Assembly: GCA_010672585.1 (NCBI GenBank)
Contig: JAAHGF010000006.1
Coordinates: forward strand, 178,634-242,633
Source: Okeania sp. SIO1I7
Lineage (GTDB): Bacteria > Cyanobacteriota > Cyanobacteriia > Cyanobacteriales > Microcoleaceae
Direction of reading: 5' to 3'
Length of the DNA: 64,000 nucleotides
In this document: positions 36,619 to 46,441 of the stretch, piece by piece
How positions within the stretch are numbered: the first letter of the stretch is position 1
How the letters are laid out: each line of letters begins with the position of its first letter
Made by a program: the position numbers and the translations under genes
Notes under the pieces: generated by a model
Seen by the model: the letters and a program-made list of their open reading frames with translations, nothing else
What the model was told of the DNA's origin: nothing
Databases searched by the model: none

Positions 36619-38492
36619 AAGGTATCTGATAGAAGCCTTATAGTATCTTGGCAAAGGTAGGGGTTTTTGGCAAAGAAGTTAGGAGGCACTGAGGGAAGAG
36701 AATTGAGCAAAGATTTGGCAATGACGCTCAGATGGAACATTTTTTTATACCGAACCCGAGCGGATTTTATATTATTTACCGAAAAAATGGGTCTAAAGTC
36801 TCGCCCATAAGCGGGCTACTTTTTGATTGATTAAGCAGGAAGACATGAGCTTATAGTATGATTGTCGCAGGTGGGCAATCTGAGACTTTAAATGGACTCG
36901 GAGGGAAGCGTAGGACTACCGTCAAGATAGCAGCATCTGATCAAACGTCAACCCACTGAGAAGCTAAGACTTGCTAGGAATCCCTGTATCTTTGGCCTAT
37001 CCATTACCCACATCTTTCTTAACATAAAGCTTGACAAAATAGACGAGTTATGCATAATTCTTGGCTCGGCTTTTTCGGGAGAAAGGACGTATTTTTATAT
37101 ACATTTTTTTTGACAACTTCAGTAGTTCTACTTAGCTACTATGATTTTTTCTCCTTTCTCCCCTGCTCCCTGCTTCCCTTCCCCTCCTGGGAGGGGGAGG
37201 GGCGAGGGGTGGGTCCCACAAGAGTTTCAAGACTTATGGATAAGGGATAGATCTTTGGCCAGGGAGGATGTCAATACAGCAAGAAGCTCGAAGTAATTCA
37301 AAATTAAAAATATACTTCAACTAATCTCCATATAAGTAGGGCTTGCTGATTAAACCTAAAAGCGTTTACATATAAAGACTCCAGCCTTTGTGTGTGCGAA
37401 AAAAAGTGCCAGCTTTTTGCGAAGCTTGAGCTACTAAAAGTTAGCATTTTGAGCAGACAAGGGTAGAAAAATTAAAGGACAAAATATCCAACCACATCCT
37501 TTGTAATTCCCGTTTATCCTGTCTCCTGTCTTCCCCTCCACGGTCGCAGGGCTAATTTATTGCCTGGGGAGAATATTTATATGGATATGAAATACACTGT
37601 AATTATGCAAATATAAGCATCTCCCCCTAAGCACACATTCCCCTCCACCGGAGGGGTGAGGGGTGGGTCCCCATCTCCCCATTTCCCCCAAATTCCCCTC
37701 CTGGGAGGGGTTAGGGGTGGGTCCCCATCTCCCCATCAATTTTTCGCTCGCGTGACAATAAATTGACCCTGCTCCACCGGAGGGGTGAGGGGTGGGTTGA
37801 CTCCTACCCTCACCCATAAGACTTCCATAAGCAAACCCTAAGTATTTATACCCGCTTTCTGATAAATTGAGAGCAGGTTTATTTATTTGACTTGTTATTT
37901 GATAAGCTCTTGATAGTATTTAAAAGTTTTGAATTTAAGAATTGCTGAATGGCCATAAATTAATAATGACTAATTTCAATTTCCACCATTAAACTATGCC
38001 AAATTGAATTTGATCGTCTATCTGTACAAAGTAAAACTTTTCTTTGAAGACCACTAAGAAGTCTAGATCGAGTTATACTTTGCAGGGATCATAAATATAG
38101 ATGATTGACCCATAAATTATTAGCTGTAAGTAATTACACTGGTAGCTGATAGCTCAAAGTGATAGTATTCTCTTTCAAAAGTTAAATCAGATTGTTATAT
38201 TATTGATAGGTATATTACCTTCTTTATATTTAGAGCCAAGGTCGGCGATAATCTGACATATTTAGTTTGCGAAAGGCGCTAGAACATGAAAGCATCTAAT
38301 TTAAAGGAACTATATGAGACCAAAAGGTTTCAACATAATAAAGTTAAAGATAAATAATGATTAATATCTTAAAGGTTCCTCTAAGAGGGGATGTGTTTTT
38401 CGCTTTTTTCTGCTTGGAAAGTGCGAAAACGCAAATCACCAGATGTCGCTGTCCAATGGCTCATGTACCGCTAGGAACAGTGACTTAATAAT
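36619..38492. other. 1.9-kb gene-poor region with GC-rich palindromes and IS remnants
   Basis: No convincing gene. Contents: about 36795-37010, a structured stretch (TCTCGCCCATAAGCGGGC, then CTCGGAGGGAAGCGTAGGAC and CTGAGAAGCTAAGACTTGC) like the right end of an IS200/IS605-type element with its tnpB lost; 37165-37215, 37630-37720 and 37765-37800, GC-rich repeats (CCCCTCCTGGGAGGGG, GGGGTGGGTCCC); 37335-37480, one end of a MITE related to that at 13540; about 38385-38400, CCTCTAAGAGGGGATGT, another short hairpin. Open frames over the GC-rich repeats are not genes. Confidence 0.5.
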
Positions 38493-38690
38493 ATGAACTT
38501 TATGAATACCGCTAAGAAAAAAGTAGAATCTCTATTAAGTAAATTGCCAGATAATTGCTCCCTTGAAGATGTTCAATATCATTTATATGTAATTGAAAAA
38601 GTTCTTCATGGTTTAGAAGTAGCTAATAAAGAAAGAAAAATTACACAAGAAGAAGCTGAAGGGCTTTTGAGTAAATGGGTTATAAAGTAG
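38493..38690 (+). CDS. Small antitoxin-like protein of a RelE/ParE-type TA pair
   Basis: 65 residues, mostly helical and charged (KKKVESLLSKLPDNCSLEDV, then ITQEEAEGLLSKWVIK). Its last codons overlap the start of the toxin gene by 16 bp, as is usual for antitoxins. The sequence resembles the small unnamed antitoxins found beside RelE/ParE toxins in cyanobacteria; no DNA-binding motif is obvious. A second ATG six bases... at codon 4 (MNTAKKK) could also be the start. Assignment rests mainly on its partner. Confidence 0.65.
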   Translation: MNFMNTAKKKVESLLSKLPDNCSLEDVQYHLYVIEKVLHGLEVANKERKITQEEAEGLLSKWVIK

Positions 38691-38962
38691 TTTGGTCTTC
38701 TAAAGCTATAGATGATGTGGATGCGATCGCCTCCTACATAGCACGTGACTCTGTTTCTTATGCTGCAGCAGTAGTCCATAGGGTAATTAATGTCACCAAA
38801 AATTTGCTTCATAATCCTTTACAAGGAGAAGTAGTCAAAGAGTTTGGGGATGAAAGTTACCGACAAGATTATGCTTATAGTTACCGAGTCCTTTATCAAG
38901 TTAAAGGGGATCTAGTAATTGTGGCCGCAGTTATTCATGGAAAAAGGTTATTAGATTTATAG
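38675..38962 (+). CDS. RelE/ParE-family toxin
   Basis: 95 residues. The fold pattern is that of the RelE/ParE family: N-terminal YKVVWSSKAIDDVDAIASYI, a central HNPLQGEVVKEF with the conserved small-Pro turn, and the C-terminal strand pair YSYRVLYQVKGDLVIVAAVIHGKR. Toxins of this family act on mRNA at the ribosome or on gyrase; the substrate cannot be told here. It overlaps the antitoxin by 16 bp in another frame, indicating translational coupling. A terminator follows at 39000. Confidence 0.8.
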   Translation: MGYKVVWSSKAIDDVDAIASYIARDSVSYAAAVVHRVINVTKNLLHNPLQGEVVKEFGDESYRQDYAYSYRVLYQVKGDLVIVAAVIHGKRLLDL

Positions 38963-38999
38963 TTGAAGCGCGATCGTGTCCAATCAAATATTAGCTCAG

Positions 39000-39030
39000 A
39001 ACCGAGTTTCATTGGAAGCTCGGTTTTCTA
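39000..39030 (+). terminator. Rho-independent terminator after the TA pair
   Basis: AACCGAG and CTCGGTT pair perfectly around a 12-base loop and are followed by TTCTAT. It lies 38 bp past the toxin stop. Downstream begins a GGGGAGTAGG minisatellite. Confidence 0.65.
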
Positions 39031-39052
39031 TCTTGGAGGTACAAAATTCTGG

Positions 39053-39172
39053 GGGAATAGGGGAGTGGGGGAATAGGGGAGTAGGGGAGTAGGGGAGTAG
39101 GGGAGTAGGGGAGTAGGGGAGTAGGGGAGTAGGGGAGTAGGGGAGTAGGGGAGTAGGGGAGTAGGGGAGTAG
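39053..39172. repeat. Minisatellite of ~10-bp GGGGAGTAGG units
   Basis: About eleven near-perfect units of GGGGAGTAGG (first ones GGGGAATAGG) in a row. They are flanked on both sides by a duplicated TCTTGGAGGTACAAAATTCT (about 39031 and 39216). Non-coding; the opposite-strand frame is only PTPLLPYS repetition. Confidence 0.8.
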
Positions 39173-39661
39173 CACGATTTTTTGTATTTTATATAACTAC
39201 AGCAGTTTTCTAGTCTTGGAGGTACAAAATTCTGGGGCATTAGGGAGTAGAGGTTCAATCACCCTGAATGATCGACTTTGATCAATTATGTAAACACTCT
39301 ACTGGACTGACACAGCTAAAATGCTGCATTAGAAAATGGGGGGGTGGGGGAATGTAATTACCGGGTGATGCGGTGATTATCAAAAAGCCTAATGCACTAT
39401 TTTAGCTGAAATGGTCTACTACAAAATCTAACGAATTGAAAACTCCTTAATTTAGTACTTTAATCAATCTATACTTCTCTTGATTTATCCTTACCCATAA
39501 AGGGTATAATACCCCAAAGTCTACAAGGTTTTGACAATTGCTTGGGGTGATAAGATAGGTAGTTGTAGGTCGTTGACTACCCCCATCGAATTTTTCCAAC
39601 AAGGTCAGTCCTAAATCCCTTCTTCCTTCTTCCTTCTTCCTTCTTGAAGAGTCTTTAACTG
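39173..39661. other. Intergenic, no gene seen
   Basis: Mixed AT-rich DNA with a short GGGGGGGTGGGGG run near 39340 and CTTCCTTCTTCC repeats at 39620-39645, just beyond the stop of the GTPase gene. No conserved frame. Confidence 0.4.
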
Positions 39662-41317
39662 TTACCAATCTTCCCATTTTGCTCTACTTTCTGTATCCCA
39701 ATCATCAATAGTATTATCCTGCTTTGTCATCCCTTGAGGTCGATAATTTATTTCCTCTTCCTCATCAGATTCTTTTTCCATTTCAACTTCTTCATTCTGG
39801 GAATAAATATTATTCAAAGGTTCTACAACTTTAGCTAGAGCATCTTGAATAAACAACTTAACAAATTCATCTTTTTTTGTTAATTGAAATTGTGTTTGTA
39901 CTACCTCTGTAATGCCACCATCTCCCCAATCTTGATTATGACTAAAATACTCAATAAAACTCTTCCCAGCAATTCTAGTTAAATAAGCTGCACTTACTCC
40001 TTGAATTGCCTTCCCAATTAAAAAAGTTGCTACAGTTAATTGTAAAGCTGTAGAAATTAATTTAATCGCCCCTTCAACAATACCCAAACTAGCAAGTGTT
40101 TTAGCCAAAGACATTGCTAACTCTTGCCCTCTTTCAAGATTTAATTCACAACCATAAACTTTGCCAATTTCTACCACCATTTGAGCATTAACTGCTGCTG
40201 TGGCCAAAACATCTACTACAGGTAAAGGCGTAACAGCAATAACCCCTGCTCCTATCCACTGAAACCTTTCTACAACCTTCTGTGCTTGTCGTCGTCTTTG
40301 AGCATCAATTAAACATCTTGCCTCTTCCCCTAAACGTTGAGATTTGAGCAAAATATTATCAGCAATCAAATCTTCTCCTTCAGCCCGCAAAATAGCAGCC
40401 ATACGTCTGATTAAAGCCATAATATCAGGTTCTGGCCGATAAATTTCTCCAGTCTCAAGCTTCACAGAATGAGGATGAGCAGCGATCGCCACAATATCCA
40501 TCTTGCTAAACCCTACTAACCTTTCCCGAAGTTTAAGAATAATTGCTTTTTGGTCTTCTTCAGTGTAGAGGTCAATTTTATTAAAGACCACAAGCGATCG
40601 CTTACCAATGTCCACCAAACATTTCCAAGCAGTATATTCAGACTTTTGTAAATCATTATCAACCACAAATAATAGTAGATTAGCCTCTGTTGCCAAAACC
40701 CGTGCCAGTTTACCCCTTTCTGTACCTGCTACTCCTGCTTCTAGAATTCCTGGAGTATCAGTAATCAAAATTTCTTTTCCCAATTCTGGCATTTTTAAAT
40801 GATAGGTTTCTCCTGCTTTAGTTGACCCCATAGGTGCTTCTACCCTACCCACCATCTGACCCATTAGCGCATTAACCACAGAAGTCTTACCAGCAGAACC
40901 CGTACCAAAAACAACTACTTTTACATCACCTCGTGCTAGACTAGCTTCTATTTCTTGTGAACGCTCTAATAACGCTTGTCGAGCCACCTCATCTTGAATC
41001 AGTATAGCCTGTTGTCTCACAGCCTTGAGAGATTCAGAAGCAGCTTCAGATTTTACAACTGGAATCTTAACTTTGACTTTTGAACCTCGTCGCCGTTGAT
41101 TTTTTTGAATAGTATATAGTCTCAGATAATATATGAAAGCAAAAATGACTATCCCAATCAAAAAAATTAACAGTAGTAGCAATAAGTTGGCCACAAGTGG
41201 AGGAGCGGACCATAAAACTTGACTATATAGCCATGATAAAGAACCAATCAGCCAAATTATGAGCAATAAAATTAGGCTTAGACCTAGAATCAATATTAAC
41301 AGGCGGGAAGTAGGCAT
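39662..41317 (-). CDS. Membrane-anchored Era/dynamin-like GTPase with DUF697-type C-terminal domain
   Basis: 551 residues. Two N-terminal hydrophobic helices (about 5-28 and 40-68) anchor it to a membrane. A basic linker leads to the GTPase domain: G1 GTGSAGKTS (about 136-144), G3 DTPG, G4 NKID. After a helical region comes a hydrophobic C-terminal domain with the pattern IAVTPLPVVDVLATAAVNA, matching DUF697/YcjF-like domains (about 340-470). The tail is acidic. Proteins of this kind are common in cyanobacteria and plastids and are thought to act in membrane remodelling or stress response, but the exact role is unknown. The start gives MPTSRLL. Confidence 0.8.
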   Translation of the reverse strand: MPTSRLLILILGLSLILLLIIWLIGSLSWLYSQVLWSAPPLVANLLLLLLIFLIGIVIFAFIYYLRLYTIQKNQRRRGSKVKVKIPVVKSEAASESLKAVRQQAILIQDEVARQALLERSQEIEASLARGDVKVVVFGTGSAGKTSVVNALMGQMVGRVEAPMGSTKAGETYHLKMPELGKEILITDTPGILEAGVAGTERGKLARVLATEANLLLFVVDNDLQKSEYTAWKCLVDIGKRSLVVFNKIDLYTEEDQKAIILKLRERLVGFSKMDIVAIAAHPHSVKLETGEIYRPEPDIMALIRRMAAILRAEGEDLIADNILLKSQRLGEEARCLIDAQRRRQAQKVVERFQWIGAGVIAVTPLPVVDVLATAAVNAQMVVEIGKVYGCELNLERGQELAMSLAKTLASLGIVEGAIKLISTALQLTVATFLIGKAIQGVSAAYLTRIAGKSFIEYFSHNQDWGDGGITEVVQTQFQLTKKDEFVKLFIQDALAKVVEPLNNIYSQNEEVEMEKESDEEEEINYRPQGMTKQDNTIDDWDTESRAKWEDW

Positions 41318-42108
41318 TTGGAGTTACTTGAAATAAGAAGTTTGAGGTCAATTCAGTTATCAATGAGCCCCCTATGGTCGGAACTGCGTTAACAGTTATC
41401 AGTATTTTCTTTTTTATCTCTTGAAAAGGGCAGGAAACTTGATTTTTTTGGTTATATAGCGGGTAAGAGTTAATAGTGAGAAAAAAAGTGGAATGTATTC
41501 GATTAATTATCAGTTTATGTCCTAACCCCTATGGCTGGTATATTTCATTAATTGATAATGGATAATGGATAATTGATAATTACCTCTGGTTAAAACCGTT
41601 ACGGAATTGAATATCAGGAGATATTATTTCTTCTCTTGGTTGATTGGATATGGCGAGGGGACCTCGCCATCCCTCAACCGCTTTTTTTCCCCTTAAAAGG
41701 GGAGGCTTTAAACCATAATTATTTAATTATTAATAATTAATAATTAATAATTAGGTAAAATTTCTTTGCTTTACAAGCTAATGGTCGGGAGTTTTTTTGG
41801 CTATAGAAGTTAAATTAATCAAGAAAAAAGAACATCAGCTTTAAAAATCCCTATTATTTATTGGTATGCAATATTTTGAGTTCAAACACTATCTAAAATC
41901 TAAGACTTGAAAGCTAGGACTTAACGAAGTCAGAAGTCAGAAGTCAGAAGTTGTTTTTGTAATGGGGATTTAAACCCCTCCCTCCAAAAACATTTCGCTA
42001 ATCAAGGCGGGGTTGCGCGACCCAATTATTTTGATCAAGCAAAGATAGGTATTTAATTAAATGATAGATAACTTGAATAAGAAGTTTAAATATTAAAATT
42101 TTGTATGT
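41318..42108. other. Intergenic with a dispersed-repeat copy
   Basis: At about 41550-41760 lies a full copy of the dispersed family (TTAATTGATAATGGATAATG, TCTCTTGGTTGATTGG, GGCGAGGGGACCTCGCCATC hairpin, CCCCTTAAAAGGGGAGGC, TAATTATTAATAATTAATAA). At 41935-41955 there are AGAAGTCAGA repeats, followed by a CCCCTCCCTCC segment. No gene. Confidence 0.5.
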
Positions 42109-44337
42109 ATGAAGCTATTTAAAAAACTATCAGAAGAAACACAATCAACTCCAAAAACTGCTTCTGATAACAGTAATGAAACAGGTTTAGGAACATTTGG
42201 TGGTGTTTATACTCCCTCAATTTTGACAATTTTGGGTGTAATTATGTACCTCCGCTTTGGGTGGGTAGTAGGTAATGTTGGTTTATTGGGGACTCTGATT
42301 ATCGTCACTTTGTCCACAGGAATTACCTTTTTAACTTCTTTGTCAGTCAGCGCGATCGCTACAGATCGAATAGTCAAAGGAGGAGGTGCATATTATATGA
42401 TTAGTCGGTCCCTAGGTATTGAAACAGGTGGTGCAGTAGGAATACCCCTATACTTTGCCCAAGCTCTATCAGTAGCTCTTTATACTATTGGTTTTGCAGA
42501 AAGCTTAGTAGATGCCTTTGGTGGCCTTAATCAACTATATGTAGCTCTAGCTACAACTATAGCAGTGGCAATCTTAGCCATAACTTCGGCAGAGATTGCT
42601 ATTAAGGCCCAGTATTTTATTATGGTCGCGATAATTCTATCTCTACTTTCATTTGCATTCGGACATCCCCTAGAAACAACAAATATAGAAATTTTGGGAG
42701 CTTCAGAGAGAGTATCAGAATCATTTTGGACAGTTTTTGCAGTCTTCTTTCCAGCCGTAACAGGTATTATGGCAGGGGTGAGTATGTCTGGAGACTTGCG
42801 AGAACCTAGCCGTTCAATTCCTGTAGGTACTTTGGCAGCAGTTGGTACAGGGTATTTAGTTTATATGGTACTACCAATTATCCTGGCTATGCGGGCGGAT
42901 GCTACTACTTTAATCGAACAACCTCTGGTGATGAAAGAAATGGCTCTTTGGGGGCCAGCAATTTTGTTAGGGGTTTGGGGGGCGACTCTTTCAAGTGCGA
43001 TTGGTAGTATTTTGGGAGCACCAAGGGTCTTACAAGCTTTAGCAAGGGATGGAGTTTTACCTAGTTGGTTATCTTTTCTAGGTAATGGTAATGGGCCAAA
43101 TGATGAACCCAGGATTGGTACAGCGGTAACTTTAGGTGTCGCTACTGCCACGGTTTGTATTGGTGACCTGAATATTATTGCCCCGGTGCTGACAATGTTT
43201 TTTTTGACAACCTACATGGTTTTAAATGTTTCAGCAGGTATAGAAGGCTTTTTGCAAAGCCCCTCTTTCCGTCCTACATTTAAAGTCCATTGGTCATTAT
43301 CAATGTTGGGAGCCCTTGGTTGTCTGGCAGTGATGTTTTTGATCAATGCTGTGGCTACAGTTATTGCTGCTTTGATAGTGCTGGCAATATTTATCTGGCT
43401 ACAGCGTCGGGAGTTAGAGACAACTTGGGGGGATGCTAGACGTGGAATATGGATGGCGTTGGTGCGGGAAGGAATTCTTCAAATAGGTGAGGAGGATACT
43501 AAAAATTGGCGGCCACATATTTTAGTTTTGTCTGGGATACCAAAAAAACGTTGGTTGTTGATTAAATTTGCAGATGACTTAACTCATAATCGAGGTATGA
43601 TTACGGTCTGTAGTGTTTTGCCTAGTGCGTCTCGCGATGTTTCTCAGCAAAGTGATATGCAAGATACGATTCGTGAGTATTTGGACAAGCGAGGGGTACA
43701 AGCTCTGGTGCGAGTAGTGACTGCTACAGATTTTTTTGATGGTGCTAAACTCTTAGTGGAAACTTATGGAATTGGGCCGCTAACGCCAAATACTGTTGTA
43801 CTTGGAGATAGTCAGGAACCTTCCAGACGCGATCGCTACTGTCAGTTGATTAGTCATATTCATAAGGCTAAGAAAAATGTAGTGATTTTTCAAGAAGACA
43901 GTGATCGTGGTTTTGGTCAACATCGTCGAATTGATGTCTGGTGGGGTGGTTTACAAAATAATGGTGGCTTAATGTTACTTCTAGCATATTTGCTGCGTAC
44001 AGATATGGATTGGCGAAATGCGGAAATTTATTTGAAATTGGTAGTACCGGAGCAAGCAGCTATTCAACCGACTCAGGCAAATGTTGATCGTGTGATTCGA
44101 GATTTACGAATTAGCGCCAAATCTCAAATTTTGGTTTCTAATGGTCGTCCTTTCTATGATATTTTGCATGAGTCTTCTCAAAATGCTGACTTGATTTTTC
44201 TGGGAATTAGGACTCCTGGGGAGAATTTTACTCAATATTATGAGGATTTACAGTCCAAAACGGCCGATCTTCCTAGTACAGTATTTGTTCTAGCAGCACC
44301 AGGTTTTTCTTATGGTGAAGTTCTCAGCGATCGCTAG
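42109..44337 (+). CDS. APC-superfamily permease of the cation-chloride cotransporter (SLC12-like) type
   Basis: 742 residues. The N-terminal ~440 residues form about twelve membrane helices, beginning GTFGGVYTPSILTILGVIMYLRFGW, a signature shared with Na-K-2Cl/K-Cl cotransporters. The first broken helix has the glycine-rich substrate site (GGAYYMISRSLG). The C-terminal ~290 residues are soluble with a Rossmann-like or USP-like look (HILVLSGIPKKR, PNTVVLGD, DLIFLGIRTPGENF), as in eukaryotic cotransporters. Likely carries ions, or amino acids, across the cytoplasmic membrane; the substrate is not determined by sequence. Monocistronic, with repeats on both sides. Confidence 0.8.
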   Translation: MKLFKKLSEETQSTPKTASDNSNETGLGTFGGVYTPSILTILGVIMYLRFGWVVGNVGLLGTLIIVTLSTGITFLTSLSVSAIATDRIVKGGGAYYMISRSLGIETGGAVGIPLYFAQALSVALYTIGFAESLVDAFGGLNQLYVALATTIAVAILAITSAEIAIKAQYFIMVAIILSLLSFAFGHPLETTNIEILGASERVSESFWTVFAVFFPAVTGIMAGVSMSGDLREPSRSIPVGTLAAVGTGYLVYMVLPIILAMRADATTLIEQPLVMKEMALWGPAILLGVWGATLSSAIGSILGAPRVLQALARDGVLPSWLSFLGNGNGPNDEPRIGTAVTLGVATATVCIGDLNIIAPVLTMFFLTTYMVLNVSAGIEGFLQSPSFRPTFKVHWSLSMLGALGCLAVMFLINAVATVIAALIVLAIFIWLQRRELETTWGDARRGIWMALVREGILQIGEEDTKNWRPHILVLSGIPKKRWLLIKFADDLTHNRGMITVCSVLPSASRDVSQQSDMQDTIREYLDKRGVQALVRVVTATDFFDGAKLLVETYGIGPLTPNTVVLGDSQEPSRRDRYCQLISHIHKAKKNVVIFQEDSDRGFGQHRRIDVWWGGLQNNGGLMLLLAYLLRTDMDWRNAEIYLKLVVPEQAAIQPTQANVDRVIRDLRISAKSQILVSNGRPFYDILHESSQNADLIFLGIRTPGENFTQYYEDLQSKTADLPSTVFVLAAPGFSYGEVLSDR

Positions 44338-45033
44338 TTTTCATTAGATATTTTAGTCATAGAAGTCACTAAATCAGTAGCGGTAATGTAGATAAATTAA
44401 TAGACATCTCCAGAAAAGAGGCAACAGGGAACAGGAAGGAAACAGGGAACAGGGATAATTAACGAAGTCAGAAGTCAGAAGTCAGAAGTCAGAAGTTATT
44501 TTTGTAACGGGGATTTAAGCCCCGCTCCAAAAATATTGCGCCTTAAAAGGCGGGGTGGCGCGACCCATATTATTTTGATAATTGACAATTGATAGATAAG
44601 AATTGCTTTGATTTTTGATTTTTGGAGATGTCTAAATATCATGTCCGGTTGAACAGTTATAAATAAATAGCGACGGAGTCCTCAGGAGTAAACCCACCCG
44701 CAGGCCCCGACCAACCCACCCCTCGCCTCTCCTCCTCCCCTCCTGGGAGGGGAAGGACTGAGTCAGGAGGGAAGAAGGAAGAAGGAAGAAGGAAGAAGGA
44801 AGAAGGAAGAAGGAAGAAAGAAGAAGGAAGAAAGAAGAACTGGAGTTGAAGGAAAAAGTTTTTTTATCACTAATTATCCGGACATAATATTACTTACCTA
44901 ATCAAGAAAATGTAGAAAAGTTTTTGAGAGATGGTATAATATATATCCCGCTCCAAAAATGTCAAAATTGGAGCAGGATTGTGATCTTAGAGTTATTTTC
45001 TAGAAAAGTTTGTGGTCATTTTTTAGATGATAA
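44338..45033. other. Intergenic with purine repeats and a GC-rich palindrome
   Basis: Contains AGAAGTCAGAAGTC repeats (44465-44500), the GC-rich family copy at about 44725-44760 (CTCCCCTCCTGGGAGGGG) and a GGAAGAAGGAAGAA array (44768-44840). No gene. Near 44975-45003 there is no clear terminator for either flanking gene. Confidence 0.5.
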
Positions 45034-45432
45034 TTAATCAGGAGGTAGCAATGCCTTAATCTGGCTGACAAACTCTTGATGATCCACTACTGGTTTAGAA
45101 ATATAACTATCTGCACCACTTTGCTTCAAAAAAGATTCTCGATCGCCTGCCATAGCATGAGCTGTTACTAATATGATTGGTATTTTATCCGTTTTAGGGT
45201 CAGCTTTAAGAATTTGAGTAATTTTAATCCCATCAACAGATTTACCCTGATAAACACTACGAGCTAGAGAAACGTCCATCAAAATCAAGTCTGCTTCTCC
45301 TGAGTTAGCCATTTTTACTACTTCTTCGACATCTTCTGTGTGCTTAACAGCTAAACCACCTCTTTTGGTCAAAATCTTGGAAAAAACTCTAGCATTAACT
45401 TGATCGTCTTCTACAATCAAAACAGTTTTCAT
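45034..45432 (-). CDS. CheY-like response regulator (receiver domain only)
   Basis: 132 residues, a single receiver domain: acidic pocket VEDDQ near the N-terminus, phosphorylated Asp in LILMDVSL, Thr in ILVTAHAM, and Lys in SYISKPV. There is no output domain, so it probably passes phosphate to or from another protein or controls one by binding. No kinase gene adjoins it; nblS lies 35 kb away. The start is at MKTVLIVEDD. Confidence 0.9.
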   Translation of the reverse strand: MKTVLIVEDDQVNARVFSKILTKRGGLAVKHTEDVEEVVKMANSGEADLILMDVSLARSVYQGKSVDGIKITQILKADPKTDKIPIILVTAHAMAGDRESFLKQSGADSYISKPVVDHQEFVSQIKALLPPD

Positions 45433-46441
45433 ATAAGTCTCCCGCTAAATACTCGTAAGTGTAAAAACCCCATTATAAAGTTTAGACTAAATTTTCTTAT
45501 AGATAGGGAAAGCTAATTTAGTTTAACTACTTTCAGTTTAATCAATTAAAAATTACATAATGACTTACTGAACTGACTAAATAGCTATTGTTTTAAATTT
45601 TTCTAATAGTTATCTGTGAGTTTTTGGACGTTTACCTCACAGAGAGAAGCTTAATAGTCCAATCTTATTGGGATAAAGATTGAGAACATATTTTCTTATG
45701 CCTGCTATGATGATCACAAAAGTAATCTAGAAATACTACTTTTAGCAGCTCCAATGCAGGAACCTAAAACATCAATAATCATATATATTTATCAAGGTAA
45801 GATTTCTATTCCTTCGGCATAATTGAGGTTAACATACTTTACCTTCATGTAGTTGTACGACTACCTAAGATGGCATAGCAGATATTTTTAATCTGCATAG
45901 CCTTCAAAGTATTAGTTGACTAAGTAGGTAATATTTTAAGCTTGAATCCAAATTTGTGCTCGGTCAAATATAAATAATTATTCCTATAATCAACTATGGT
46001 CAAAAGATTTGAGGTCTGTTAGCTACTATCTCCAAAAAATCTTGTGTACATTAAAAAAATAGAGAAAGAAAGTTACTACTGTGAGGGTCTTTCAACAATT
46101 AACAATTAATAATTAACAATTAATAATTAATAATTACCTATTCTTATAAAGAAGAGGATTGGCTAAAAGGATTTTTTTTCTTTGTTTCCCCATGAATGGA
46201 GAGGCTTTAGACCAGAATTTTTAGGTAAAAATATTAAATTTACTTTGTCTAAATTAGAAAAAAACATCCTTAAATACACTCCAATTAGTAAACTGATGTG
46301 CATATAAGTTGGGTTCTCCTTGTTACCTTTGAGAAAATTTAGGTATTCCATGCTGAAAATCTTAAATTGTCATAACATTTGGACTTAGTCTCTAAATTGT
46401 GCTTTGTCATTTTTTATAAATCGTAATCTAAATAGCAACTC
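45433..46441. other. Intergenic ~1 kb upstream of gyrA, with a dispersed-repeat copy
   Basis: A dispersed repeat lies at about 46090-46235 (AACAATTAACAATTAATAA, TATTCTTATAAAGAAGAGG, AATGGAGAGGCTTTAGACC). The rest is AT-rich with no supported gene; the short minus frame at 46163-46351 runs through the repeat and is rejected. Divergent promoters for the response regulator and the topoisomerase should be here. Confidence 0.5.

Noticed and set aside
37050..37250. Short frames over GC-rich palindromes (also 37557-37817)
   Set aside because: They translate a dispersed non-coding repeat (P-S-G-G-A type) rather than a protein.
46163..46351. 62-codon minus frame upstream of gyrA
   Set aside because: It is read through a dispersed-repeat copy and has no recognisable homologue.
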